Assembly: GCF_014174395.1 (NCBI RefSeq) | Contig: NZ_JABEQD010000014.1 | Location: 1-64,000, forward strand | From: Gluconacetobacter aggeris | GTDB lineage: Bacteria > Pseudomonadota > Alphaproteobacteria > Acetobacterales > Acetobacteraceae | DNA: 64,000 nucleotides | Direction: 5' to 3' | Shown: positions 36,335 through 44,635 of the stretch, piece after piece | Layout: each line of letters begins with the position of its first letter | How positions within the stretch are numbered: the first letter of the stretch is position 1 | Notes under the pieces: model-generated | What the model was told of the DNA's origin: nothing | Seen by the model: only the letters and a program-made list of their open reading frames with translations | The model's database searches: none | Position numbers and translations under genes: made by a program

Positions 36335-36640
36335 CCTGAAATCGCGGGGTTTGCCGTCGCCGACGTACAGCACGCCGACACGCTCGCCCTCGAAATGCAG
36401 GGGGCGCCGGCGTAGAAAACCCAGTTGCGGGCCAGGACGCTGTCATGCATGCGGGCGTCCAGCCTTGCGTCGCGAAATCAGGCAGATGCCGTTGTCCATC
36501 ATCGTGTAATGGCAACAGGAATCCTTGCGCAGCCCTTCGATGCCGCCGAAGTCCTGCGCGCCAGCCGGGTGATGCGGTCGAACCGTTCCTCGGCCGTGGC
36601 GCGCAGCCAGTGAAAGTGTCAGTGGTGCATGGAACGTGCC
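36335..36640 (-). pseudogene. Frameshifted GAF-domain gene remnant
   Basis: Read across at least three frames on the minus strand, this stretch encodes a recognisable GAF domain: EERFDRITRLAR, GLRKDSCCHYTMMDNGICLIS, DARMHDSVLARNWVFYAGAP, then LHFEGERVGVLYVGDGKPRD. Single-base gains or losses between these segments destroy the frame. Intact relatives are GAF sensors, often joined to a kinase or cyclase. The fragment lies next to the phage packaging genes and may mark an integration or deletion scar. Confidence 0.7.
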
Positions 36641-36808
36641 CTGCTTCGCCAGTTTGTGATGCAGGGGGATGGCGCCAGCGATTCCGGCTTTCGTTTGTTT
36701 TTATAAAAAACAAACCAAACCATCCCGAGGGAATGTGGGGGTGAATAAGGATATCCGGCCCCCCGGATCGGGCGATATGGTCGGTGCGGTGAGACCGGGG
36801 GGAAGGCG

Positions 36809-37330
36809 ATGGCGGCGGACGCGGGGGAGAAGCAGGCGCGGGGGTTGACCGTGCGGCAGGCGCGGTTCGTCGCGGAATATCTGGTCGACCTGAACACGAC
36901 GCGGGCGGCGATGCGGGCCGGGTATGGGGCGGGGTATGCGCGCCAGCATGCGTGGAAGCTGCTGCGGTCGGTGCGGGTGCGCGAGGCGATCCGCCAAGCG
37001 GAGCTGGCGCTGGAAGAACGGACGAAGTTCAGCCAGGACCGGGTGATTGCCGAGCTGACGCGGCTGGCCTTCTACGATGTGGGCACGATTGCGGCGCATC
37101 CGCTGAGGGGGCCGGAGGATATCGCGACGCTGCCGGTGGAGGTGCGTGCGGCGGTGACGGGGTGGTCGTGGGACAAGGCGGGGAATTTCACGGTGCGGCT
37201 GGCGGCGCGTACGCCGAGCCTGGACCTGCTGGCGCGGCATTTCGGGCTGCTGAAGGATGTGAAGCAGCATCTGGGCCGCGACGGCAAGCCCGCCGATCCG
37301 CCGGGCCTGTACACCGTCGTCGTGCGCTGA
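36809..37330 (+). CDS. Phage terminase small subunit
   Basis: A 173-residue DNA-recognition subunit of the packaging motor. The N-terminal Terminase_2 motif is clear: LTVRQARFVAEYLVDLNTTRAAMRAGYG (helix-turn-helix), followed by RVREAIRQAELALEERTKFSQDRVIAELTRLAFYD. Length is typical. It opens the late gene block. The 50-bp repeat begins 1 base after its stop. Confidence 0.88.
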   Translation: MAADAGEKQARGLTVRQARFVAEYLVDLNTTRAAMRAGYGAGYARQHAWKLLRSVRVREAIRQAELALEERTKFSQDRVIAELTRLAFYDVGTIAAHPLRGPEDIATLPVEVRAAVTGWSWDKAGNFTVRLAARTPSLDLLARHFGLLKDVKQHLGRDGKPADPPGLYTVVVR

Positions 37331-37331
37331 A

Positions 37332-37381
37332 CAGGGGTGAAGGGGACGACTGTCCCCTTCCGGGTGCAGGGCGGAGCCCTG
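37332..37381. repeat. Perfect 50-bp repeat, copy 2
   Basis: Identical to 10161-10210 in the same orientation, directly after the small terminase stop and before a small hypothetical gene. The two copies flank 27 kb containing the primase gene, the metabolic island, csp and the small terminase gene. Confidence 0.9.
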
Positions 37382-37405
37382 CGGAAAGATCGGGGGAGAG
37401 TATTC

Positions 37406-37639
37406 ATGCGACAGCATAAAGAACTGGCCGAGGGCGAGATGATTCCGGGCGAGACTCAGGATTTCGGCGTGGAAAAGCTGGCGGGGGCGCAGGACCGGGT
37501 GCGTGCCGGCAGGGCGGATGGTGTTGTCCTGAAGGACCATGAGCGCGCGGCGGCCCCTGCGCCGCGTTCGCGTGGCGGGCGGATGGGGGTGGCGCCGCTG
37601 CCCGATCATGGACCGCATCGTGTGGGAAAGGGGCGCTGA
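37406..37639 (+). CDS. Small phage protein of unknown function (77 aa)
   Basis: A 77-residue hydrophilic, charged protein between the two terminase genes. It has a good ribosome-binding site (gggggag) before the ATG. The C-terminal half is basic and Pro/Gly/Arg-rich (APAPRSRGGRMGVAPL). No family recognised. Probably a minor packaging or regulatory factor by position. Confidence 0.5.
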   Translation: MRQHKELAEGEMIPGETQDFGVEKLAGAQDRVRAGRADGVVLKDHERAAAPAPRSRGGRMGVAPLPDHGPHRVGKGR

Positions 37640-37654
37640 GGGCGCCGGCTGCGC

Positions 37655-39127
37655 GTGCTGGGATATAATCGGGAGTCGGTGCCGACGATCCGGCGGTTTA
37701 TGGAATCGGATGCCTTTATCAGGGGGCTGATGGGGCCGTTCGGGTCCGGGAAAAGCTCGGGCTGCGTCTGGGAAATCGTGCTGCGGGGGTTGCGGCAGGC
37801 GCCGGGGGCGGATGGCGTGCGGCGCTCGCGCTGGGCGGTGATCCGCAATTCCTATCGCCAGCTTGAGGACACCACGATCCGCACCGTGCACCAATGGTTT
37901 CCGCCGGTGCGCTTCGGGCGGTGGAAGCCGAGCGAGCATTCCTATGTGATCGACCGGATGGTGGCGGAGGGGGACGAGAAGCCGGCCGAGATCGAGTTTC
38001 TGTTTCGGGCGCTGGACCGGCCGGACCAGGTGGGGAACCTGCTGTCGCTGGAGCTGACCGGGGCGTGGGTGAACGAGGCGCGCGAGGTGCCGTGGGCGAT
38101 CATCGAGGCGGTGCAGGGGCGTGTGGGGCGGTATCCGGCGCGGCGGGACGGTGGGGCGACATGGTCGGGCGTGATCATGGATACCAATCCGCCGGATGCG
38201 GAATCGGACTGGTACCGGTTCTTCGAGGAAAAGGATCATGGGGAGGCGGTGGCGGCGCTGGCGCAGGTGATTCCGGGCATGAATGTGGAACGCTTCGCGC
38301 GGATCTTTCGCCAGCCCGGCGGGCGGGCCGCCATGGCGGAGAATCTGGACAATCTGCCGCCGGGTTATTACCAGCGGCTGGCGGTCGGGAAAAGCGACGA
38401 GTGGAACAAGGTTTATATCGACGGGGATTACGGGTTCGTCATGGAAGGGCGGCCGGTCTTCGGCGAGTATAACGATGGGTTCCATTGCCGGGAATGCCGG
38501 ACGGTGCCGGCGCTGCCGGTTTATCGGGGCTGGGATTTCGGGCTGACGCCGGCCTGTGTCTTTACGCAGATGCTGCCGTCCGGGCAGTGGATCGTGGTGG
38601 ACGAGCTGGTGTCGGACGCCATGGGGATCGAGCGGTTTGCCGAGATCGTGGGGCGGCATTCGGCGCAGCATTTTCCCGATACGCGGTTTGTGGATATCGG
38701 CGATCCGGCGGGGATGCAGAAGGCGCAGACCGACGAGCGGACCTGTTTCGAGATCCTGCATGCGCGGGGGATTGCCATCACGCCGGGGATGCAGACGCTG
38801 GCGATCCGGCTGGAGAGTGTGCGCCGGCCGTTGCGCACGCTGCTGGACGGGGCGGCGCCGGGCTTTGTGCTGCATCCGCGCTGCACGACCGTGCGGCGGG
38901 CGCTGATGGGCGGCTACCAGTATCGGCGCGTGCAGGTGAGTGGCGAGCGCTATACCGACCGGCCGGAGAAGAACCGGTGGTCGCATGTGATGGACGCGCT
39001 GCAATACGTGGCCACGCGGCTGTTCGGCAGCGAATTGCGCGGGGCCGGCGGGGCGGAGGCGGATGACGATATCTGGCGCGCGCTGCCCGATGACGGGCGG
39101 ACGCGATCGCACATTACGGGATACTGA
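37655..39127 (+). CDS. Phage terminase large subunit
   Basis: The 490-residue ATPase/nuclease of the packaging motor. Walker A is GPFGSGKSS (residues 27-35); the Walker B/coupling region is LELTGAWVNEAREV; the nuclease domain starts VYRGWDFGLTP with its first acidic residue, and VDIGDPAG and HVMDALQY supply later ones. GTG start at 37655. All motor motifs look intact. Confidence 0.9.
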   Translation: MLGYNRESVPTIRRFMESDAFIRGLMGPFGSGKSSGCVWEIVLRGLRQAPGADGVRRSRWAVIRNSYRQLEDTTIRTVHQWFPPVRFGRWKPSEHSYVIDRMVAEGDEKPAEIEFLFRALDRPDQVGNLLSLELTGAWVNEAREVPWAIIEAVQGRVGRYPARRDGGATWSGVIMDTNPPDAESDWYRFFEEKDHGEAVAALAQVIPGMNVERFARIFRQPGGRAAMAENLDNLPPGYYQRLAVGKSDEWNKVYIDGDYGFVMEGRPVFGEYNDGFHCRECRTVPALPVYRGWDFGLTPACVFTQMLPSGQWIVVDELVSDAMGIERFAEIVGRHSAQHFPDTRFVDIGDPAGMQKAQTDERTCFEILHARGIAITPGMQTLAIRLESVRRPLRTLLDGAAPGFVLHPRCTTVRRALMGGYQYRRVQVSGERYTDRPEKNRWSHVMDALQYVATRLFGSELRGAGGAEADDDIWRALPDDGRTRSHITGY

Positions 39128-39128
39128 C

Positions 39129-39386
39129 ATGGCAGGATTGGTGATTCCGGCGCATCTGGGGGCGCATCTGGGGTTGGGGCGGCGTAGCTGCCGCCAGTGC
39201 CGCCATCATGGCGTGGAGGGCGGCGATGTGGTGTGCCGGCGCTATCCGCCGCAGGTGACGGTGGTGCTGGTGCCGCAGGGGGCGCCGCGTGTGGGGCAAC
39301 TGGCGCCGCAGCCCTTCGCCACCTTTCCGCCGGTGGTGCCCGAGCATGTGTGCGGCGAGTTCTCGCCCGGCGGCGAGGGGTGCTGA
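39129..39386 (+). CDS. Small cysteine-rich phage protein (85 aa)
   Basis: An 85-residue protein between terminase and portal. Cysteines cluster as CRQCRHHGVEGGDVVCRR, with two more near the end, which suggests a small zinc-binding site. The middle is hydrophobic and proline-rich. Its ATG overlaps the last base of the terminase stop region. No family recognised. Confidence 0.55.
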   Translation: MAGLVIPAHLGAHLGLGRRSCRQCRHHGVEGGDVVCRRYPPQVTVVLVPQGAPRVGQLAPQPFATFPPVVPEHVCGEFSPGGEGC

Positions 39387-39388
39387 GC

Positions 39389-41281
39389 ATGGATGCGGCG
39401 GAGCGGGATGGACCCGACATGGATCTGGCGGAGCGGCTGCGGCGCTGGATCGAGATCCCGAATATTGCGGAGGAGCTGGACGAGGCGACGCACGGGCGGG
39501 TGGCGGACCGGGTGGCGCGCGACTGGCGGGCCGACGAGGCCACGCGGGCCGAATGGAAGGAGAATTGCCGCCGCTGGCTGGATCTGGCCCAGCAGGTGGC
39601 CGAGCCCAAGACCTATCCCTGGCCGGGGGCGTCGAACGTCATCTATCCGCTGCTGACGGTGGCGGCGGTGCAGTTTGCGGCACGGGCCTATCCGGGCATC
39701 GTGCGTGACCGGGACGTGGTGCGGGGCACCGTGCTGGGGGTTGATTCCGGTGTGCCGGTGCCCGATCCGCTGCGGCCGGGGCAGGTCTTGACGGGGCCGG
39801 ATGGCGGGCCGTTATGGTTGGTGCCGCCGGGGGCGAAGCGGGCGCGGGCGACGGCGATCGGCCGGCATATGAGCTGGCAGTTGCTGGACGAGATGGCGGA
39901 GTGGGAGGAGCAGACCGACAAGCTGCTGCTGAAGCTGTCCATTATCGGCACCATGTTCCGCAAGACCTATTTCGACCCGGCCTTGCAGCGCAATGTCAGC
40001 GAGACGGTCGACCCGCTGCGGCTGTGCATCGATTACCATGCCAAATCCTTTGCCACCGCGCCGCGGATAACCGAGGAGATCGACCTCTATCCTTGGGAGA
40101 TCGAGGAGCGAATCCGGGCCGGGCTGTTCCTGGAACAGGATTATGGCGGCAATCATGAGGGCGGCGAGGACAGCGATGCGCCGGTGACGTTCCTGGAGCA
40201 GCATCGGCGGCTGGATCTGGATGGGGACGGGTATGCCGAGCCCTATATCGTGACCATCGCCCGCGATTCGGGCCGGCTTGCGCGCATTGCCGCCGGGTTC
40301 GACATGGATGGGGTGATGTTCGATGCGCAGGATCATCGCATCCGGCGGATCGAGGCGGTTTCGTATTACACCAAATTCTCCTTTATCCCGTCGCCGGATT
40401 CCGCGATCTACGATATCGGGTTCGGCACGTTGCTGCATCCGCTGAACGCGGCGGTGAATACCAGCCTGAACCAGATGTTCGATGCCGCGCATCTCGCCAA
40501 CGCCGGCGGTGGCTTTGTCGGCTCGGGCATGTCGCTGAACAGCGGGTCCGTGCGCTTTCAGGTCGGCGAATACAAGGTGGTGAATACGCCGGGTGCCACA
40601 TTGCGCGAGAATCTGGTGCCGTTGCAGTTTCCGGGGCCCAATCCGGTATTGTTTCAGTTGCTGGGCTTTCTGGTCGATGCCGGGCGGGAGATTGCGTCGG
40701 TCAAGGATATCCTCTCCGGCGCCATGCCGGGTGGGAATGTGTCCGGTGTGCTGGGGCTGGCGGTGATCCAGCAGGGGCTGAAAGTGTTCAGCGCCATCTT
40801 TAAGCGTATTCATCGCAGTCTGGGCGGGGAGTTTCGCAAGCTCTACCGCCTGAACCGGCTGTATCTGCCCGATGAATCCGGCTTTCGGGACGGCAGCGCG
40901 TTCTTTCGCGTCACCCGCGCCGATTACGAGCAGGGGGGCGGGGTGGAGCCGGTGTCGGACCCCGAGATCGTCACCGACATGCAGCAACTGGCACGCGCCA
41001 ATTTCCTGCTCGCCTTCAAGGACGATCCCTGGTGCGACGGGCATGAAATCCGCCGCCGTGCCTTCGAGGCTGCTGCCATCGGGATGGTGGACAAGGTGTT
41101 GCGGCCCGCGCCCACGCCCGATCCGGCGGCGATGGCGCGGGCGGCGGAGCTGGATCTGCGCGCGAAGCGTGAGGCGCGGGAGATGGAGATGCGGGCGGGG
41201 AGCGCGGCGGTGGAGCAGGTCTCGACGCTGGCGGAGGCGGCTTTGCGGTTGGCGCAGGCTCGGAAGGTGGAGCTTGGGTGA
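39389..41281 (+). CDS. Phage portal protein (P22 gp1-like)
   Basis: A 630-residue portal subunit that forms the dodecameric DNA gate at one capsid vertex. The long form and the sequence (NCRRWLDLAQQVAEPKTYPWPGASNVIYPLLTVAA, then a glycine-rich stem region and LNAAVNTSLNQMFDAAHLAN) fit the P22-like family. A long helical C-terminus (ELDLRAKREAREMEMRAG) is the expected barrel. ATG at 39389, directly after the small Cys-rich gene. Confidence 0.85.
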   Translation: MDAAERDGPDMDLAERLRRWIEIPNIAEELDEATHGRVADRVARDWRADEATRAEWKENCRRWLDLAQQVAEPKTYPWPGASNVIYPLLTVAAVQFAARAYPGIVRDRDVVRGTVLGVDSGVPVPDPLRPGQVLTGPDGGPLWLVPPGAKRARATAIGRHMSWQLLDEMAEWEEQTDKLLLKLSIIGTMFRKTYFDPALQRNVSETVDPLRLCIDYHAKSFATAPRITEEIDLYPWEIEERIRAGLFLEQDYGGNHEGGEDSDAPVTFLEQHRRLDLDGDGYAEPYIVTIARDSGRLARIAAGFDMDGVMFDAQDHRIRRIEAVSYYTKFSFIPSPDSAIYDIGFGTLLHPLNAAVNTSLNQMFDAAHLANAGGGFVGSGMSLNSGSVRFQVGEYKVVNTPGATLRENLVPLQFPGPNPVLFQLLGFLVDAGREIASVKDILSGAMPGGNVSGVLGLAVIQQGLKVFSAIFKRIHRSLGGEFRKLYRLNRLYLPDESGFRDGSAFFRVTRADYEQGGGVEPVSDPEIVTDMQQLARANFLLAFKDDPWCDGHEIRRRAFEAAAIGMVDKVLRPAPTPDPAAMARAAELDLRAKREAREMEMRAGSAAVEQVSTLAEAALRLAQARKVELG

Positions 41282-41286
41282 AGGAT

Positions 41287-41493
41287 GTTCTTTTTTTTGA
41301 AAAAAAGAACCAAAAAAACTTTTGATCTGTTTGGGTTCGGTGGGGTTGGTGGGTTGGGTGGAGATGCTTGTTTTATTCTTATGATTTAAAAATGGAAGAC
41401 TATGGATTTTTAGGAATACTCCCTCTCCATCCTGATGCTATCGAGAAACGTCGAAAAAGTCTTTTTGCTTCTTTTTCTTCAGAAAAAGAAGAA
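41287..41493. repeat. MITE-like inverted-repeat element A
   Basis: A 207-bp AT-rich element between portal and the next gene. Its left end (GTTCTTTTTTTTG..CAAAAGAAC-like, then CAAAAAAACTTTT) is nearly the reverse complement of its right end (CTTTTTGCTTCTTTTTC...). Each end is itself a hairpin. A 95-bp internal-plus-right block (41399-41493) recurs in element B. Confidence 0.7.
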
Positions 41494-41517
41494 GACCCAA
41501 AGAAAGGATCCCCCCCG

Positions 41518-41802
41518 ATGGAGCAGCGTCAGGCGATGTTGGAGGATCTGTCGGAGGAGGCGTTCCTGGCCTGGCGGCATCATCCGGTGACGCGGGCGGT
41601 GCGTCTGTTTCTGACGGATTATGGTGAAAGCATCGAGCAGCGGATGCTGGGCCAGTGGCGGGCGGGGACGATTACGCTGGCGCAGGAGCATGAGGCGCGG
41701 GGCCGGGCGGCGCTGGCGGCCGAGATGGCCGAGCTGCGATGGGCGGCGATGCGGGCGTTTTACGGCGATGTGCCGGAACGGAAGGAGACGGGTAATGCGT
41801 GA
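41518..41802 (+). CDS. Phage protein of unknown function (94 aa)
   Basis: A 94-residue helical protein with many Ala, Glu and Arg residues (MEQRQAMLEDLSEEAFLAWRHHPVTRAV...). ATG at 41518 with aaagga upstream; the frame extends further 5' only through the repeat element. The FLAWRHHPVTRAVRLFLTD segment resembles small proteins next to portal genes in related phages. Function unknown. Confidence 0.6.
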   Translation: MEQRQAMLEDLSEEAFLAWRHHPVTRAVRLFLTDYGESIEQRMLGQWRAGTITLAQEHEARGRAALAAEMAELRWAAMRAFYGDVPERKETGNA

Positions 41803-42208
41803 GGGACGCATTCTGAAATTCGACCAGCAGGAATTCGTGGTTTCCGATTGGGACGGGGTGAATCGGGCGGGGTATGTGCCGCTGGACGACAAGATCCTGG
41901 TGCTGGCGGATGTGCATGCCGAGATGACCAGCGGGGCGGTGCAGTTGCCGGCGGAATATGTGGAGCGCCAGACGCTGGCGGCCGAGCATGGGACGGTGAT
42001 TGCGGTGGGGCCGGCGGCGTTTCGCTGGAACGATGACGGCACGCGGCAGTGGGTGGGGACGATTCCGGCGGCGGGGGATCGGGTTTATTTCGAACGCTAT
42101 GCCGGGCAGTTGCTGAAGGGTGAGGATGGGCGGCTGTACCGGCTGATGTCGCAGCGCTGTATTGCCGCGATTGCGGCAGTGGCGAAGCAGGAGGGAGAGC
42201 TTGCATGA
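41795..42208 (+). CDS. Phage GroES-like co-chaperonin
   Basis: A 137-residue protein that fits the Cpn10 fold: PLDDKILVLADVHAEMTSGAVQLP (start and mobile-loop region of GroES), then GTVIAVGP, then AAGDRVYFERYAGQLLK and finally RLMSQRCIAAI. Order and spacing match GroES apart from a longer centre. Such proteins could cap host GroEL and help fold the capsid, as gp31 does in T4. Good ggaaggag ribosome-binding site; 8-bp overlap with the previous gene; ATGA overlap with the scaffold gene. Confidence 0.7.
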   Translation: MREGRILKFDQQEFVVSDWDGVNRAGYVPLDDKILVLADVHAEMTSGAVQLPAEYVERQTLAAEHGTVIAVGPAAFRWNDDGTRQWVGTIPAAGDRVYFERYAGQLLKGEDGRLYRLMSQRCIAAIAAVAKQEGELA

Positions 42209-43080
42209 CGGACGAGCGCGAAGAGGGCGTGGTGCTGCACGCGGAGGCCGAGGGCCACGAGCCGGTGGCCGATGCGCCGGAGGGTGGGGCGCCTGTCGAG
42301 GGGGATGCGGAGGTCGAGGCGCAGGCGCGGCGGATGGGCTGGGTGCCGCGTGACGATTTTCGGGGTGATGTGGAGAAATGGCGGCCGGCACGGGACTTTC
42401 TGGACCGGGGGATGAATTTGCTGCCGGTGTTGCAGCAGCAATATCGGGCGCTGGATGGGCGGTATGCGACCATGCAGGCGCAGTTGCGCGACAGCCAGAA
42501 GGCGCTGGCGGACCTGACGGAGCGCACGCGGCGGGCCGACGAGCGGGCCTATCAGCGTGCGGTGCGCGATATCGAGGGCCGGCGGCAGGCGGCGGTGGCC
42601 AGTGGCGACACGACGGCGTTTGCGGTGGCCGAGCGGGATTTGCAGGATCTGCGCGATACGGCGCCGCCGGCTCCGGCTCCGGTGGAGCGGGTGGAGAGCA
42701 TGCCGCCGGAGATTATGGATTTCGTGCAGGCGAATCCGTGGTTTTCGCGCGATGCGGAGGCGCGGCAGGATGCGATTGCGATCCAGTCGGCGGTGGATCG
42801 GCAGCATCCGGGGTTGAGCCTGGCGGAACGGCTGGAGATCACGCGGCGCAAGGTACGGCAATTGCATCCTGCCCTGTTCGAGAACAAACGCCGCGAGGCG
42901 CCGCCGCCGGTGAGTCCGTCGCGCGGTGAGGGCGGGCGCGGGGGGAATCCGCGCGGGTTCGAGGCGCTGCCGGCGGAGGCGCGGCGGGAATATGACCGTT
43001 ATGCCCGCGCGCTGGCGGGCAAGGGCAAGCCGCTGACGAAGGACGAATGGGCCGGATATTACTGGGAGAACGACGCATGA
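42205..43080 (+). CDS. Phage scaffold-like assembly protein
   Basis: A 291-residue acidic, coiled protein between portal and capsid genes. The N-terminus is very acidic (EGDAEVEAQARRMGWVPRDDF), the centre is a coiled coil (about 85-135: LQQQYRALDGRYATMQAQLRDSQK...), and the C-terminus is basic. This composition and position are typical of scaffolds. It would direct capsid assembly and then leave. The C-terminal basic part may bind the coat protein. Confidence 0.7.
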   Translation: MTDEREEGVVLHAEAEGHEPVADAPEGGAPVEGDAEVEAQARRMGWVPRDDFRGDVEKWRPARDFLDRGMNLLPVLQQQYRALDGRYATMQAQLRDSQKALADLTERTRRADERAYQRAVRDIEGRRQAAVASGDTTAFAVAERDLQDLRDTAPPAPAPVERVESMPPEIMDFVQANPWFSRDAEARQDAIAIQSAVDRQHPGLSLAERLEITRRKVRQLHPALFENKRREAPPPVSPSRGEGGRGGNPRGFEALPAEARREYDRYARALAGKGKPLTKDEWAGYYWENDA

Positions 43081-43571
43081 GCGACGAAACACGCGGGCGC
43101 GTGCCGCTGAACGAGGCGGCGCGGAGCCGTGCCGCCCAGAATGTTGCATCGGGTGCCGCGCCGGGGGTGGGGCCTGTCAGGCGCGTGGCCTCGCGCCGGC
43201 CGTTCGGGCTGCGGGAACAGAAGCTGGCCTATCCGGATCGGGAAGGGTACCACCGGCACTGGTTCAATGACGAGCCGGGGCGGATCGCGCGGGCCGGGGA
43301 TGCGGGATACAAGCAGGTTCTGGATGAATCCGGAAAACCCGTGAGCATGACTGTTGGGGTCGCGCGCGGCGGCGGGGCGCAGATTGCGTATCTGATGGAA
43401 ATCCCGGCCGAATGGTATCGGGAGGATATGGCGGCGCAGGAATCGGGACATCGGGAATTGATGGACCAGATCCGGGAAGGGCGTGTGCCGGGTGGCCCCA
43501 CGGGCGCGGACCGGCAGGCGCAGTATGTGCCGCGGGATGTGGGGATCTCGATCCGGGAAGAGCGACGCTAG
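43077..43571 (+). CDS. Phage head-region protein of unknown function (164 aa)
   Basis: A 164-residue soluble protein following the scaffold with ATGA overlap. The centre (PFGLREQKLAYPDREGYHRHWFNDEPGRIARA) is a recognisable motif of small head-region proteins in related phages; the end mentions no known fold. Basic N-terminus. Probably a minor capsid or assembly component. Confidence 0.6.
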   Translation: MSDETRGRVPLNEAARSRAAQNVASGAAPGVGPVRRVASRRPFGLREQKLAYPDREGYHRHWFNDEPGRIARAGDAGYKQVLDESGKPVSMTVGVARGGGAQIAYLMEIPAEWYREDMAAQESGHRELMDQIREGRVPGGPTGADRQAQYVPRDVGISIREERR

Positions 43572-44029
43572 GCGTCTGGTCGTAAATGCGCGCTGGTGGC
43601 GATCCGACGTGCGTTTCCTGCGCTCCGATGCTAACGCCTAGTGAGGCCGCTCCGCTTCGGTGCTCGGAAACACGCGACGGGCGCGGCCCGTAGCGGGCCG
43701 CTCTCGCTCACCAGCCCACATTTCCAGCCAGACTCCGGGAGTAGGGCGTTCTTTTTTGAAAAAAAGAACCAAAAAACTTTTTGGATTTTGGGTTCGGTTT
43801 CTCGTGGTGAGGCAGAGTCTGGAATGGGGTCCTGATTATTTTAATATATAAAACTATGGATTTTTAGGAATACTCCCTCTCCATCCATATGCTATCGAGA
43901 AACGACTGAAAGTCTTTTTGCTTCTTTTTCTGCAGAAAAAGAAGAGTTCAGGCAGCACAAACAGGCAAGGACGATTCGGCGGGTGCATGGCGTGCCTGCT
44001 GCCTTTTCACCCGTGCAGAGGTCTGCCCG
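43572..44029. other. Intergenic gap with repeats before the cement gene
   Basis: A 458-bp gap interrupts the tight late operon. It holds a perfect GC-rich hairpin (GCGGCCCG-tag-CGGGCCGC, 43683-43701) and MITE-like element B. No gene is supported. Confidence 0.6.
43748..43944. repeat. MITE-like inverted-repeat element B
   Basis: A 197-bp copy of the same family as element A, same orientation. The right 92 bp (43853-43944) matches 41399-41493 almost base for base; the left end is the same AT hairpin plus CAAAAAACTTTT. Confidence 0.7.
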
Positions 44030-44623
44030 ATGAATTCCAATGCTCCATTTGGCCTGCGGCCGATGGCTTATGCGTCCGGTGCGCCGTATGCCGGCGGCGT
44101 GCAGGTTTATTATGTGCCGGCGAGCAATCCCACGCCGTTGTTTCTGGGCGATCCGCTGGTGGTTCTGCCGGGGGCGGATGCCAATGGCGTGCCGGCGGTG
44201 GGGATTGCCACGGCCGGGGCGTCTGGCCTGGTGACCGGGGCGATGCAGGGCATTGCCAGCAATGCGGGCGAGCTGGTGGTGCCGCTGTTGCAGAACCAGG
44301 CGCCGTATCTACCGGCGGGGCAGGCGGCCTATGTCTATGTGGCCGACGATCCGAATCTGGTCTTTGCGGTGCAGGAGGATTCGGTGGGCGGTGCACTGCC
44401 GGCCGGTGCGGTGTCGGGCAATGTCAACCTGGTGGCGGGGGCGGGATCGACCGTGTCGGCGCAGTCCGGGTGGCAGATCCAGTCGAGCAGCGCGGGGACG
44501 CTGGCGACCGGGCAGATGCGCATTCTGCGGGCGTATCAGGCGATCGACAATGCGATCGGCGCCAACGCGAAATGGCTGTGCCGCATCAATCTTCATTCCA
44601 TCACCAGCACGCTTGGCGTCTGA
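44030..44623 (+). CDS. Phage capsid decoration (cement-like) protein
   Basis: A 197-residue protein directly upstream of the major capsid gene. It begins MNSNAPFGLRPMAYASGAPYAGGVQVYYVP and is glycine/alanine-rich and beta-like (LVTGAMQGIASNAGELVVPLLQ, ILRAYQAIDNAIGANAKWLCRIN), as expected of the structural cement family of short-tailed phages. It probably stabilises the expanded capsid. Confidence 0.65.
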   Translation: MNSNAPFGLRPMAYASGAPYAGGVQVYYVPASNPTPLFLGDPLVVLPGADANGVPAVGIATAGASGLVTGAMQGIASNAGELVVPLLQNQAPYLPAGQAAYVYVADDPNLVFAVQEDSVGGALPAGAVSGNVNLVAGAGSTVSAQSGWQIQSSSAGTLATGQMRILRAYQAIDNAIGANAKWLCRINLHSITSTLGV

Positions 44624-44635
44624 GGAGTCTGTTCA

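Noticed and set aside
36690-36725. A fourth MITE-like end (GTTTG...CAAAC hairpin followed by CAAACC)
   Set aside because: It resembles the ends of elements A-C in outline, but I find no partner end nearby and the sequence match is weak.
10161-37381. The 50-bp repeats as attL/attR of the prophage
   Set aside because: Both copies lie inside phage gene blocks, between phage genes, and would leave the repressor and most head genes outside the excised segment.
36701-39130. An 809-codon open frame on the minus strand
   Set aside because: Antisense to both terminase genes, which have intact motifs; composition is typical of a shadow frame.
43572-43747. tRNA-like or structured RNA in the gap before the cement gene
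   Set aside because: There is a strong GC hairpin, but no acceptor stem, anticodon arm or T-loop pattern.
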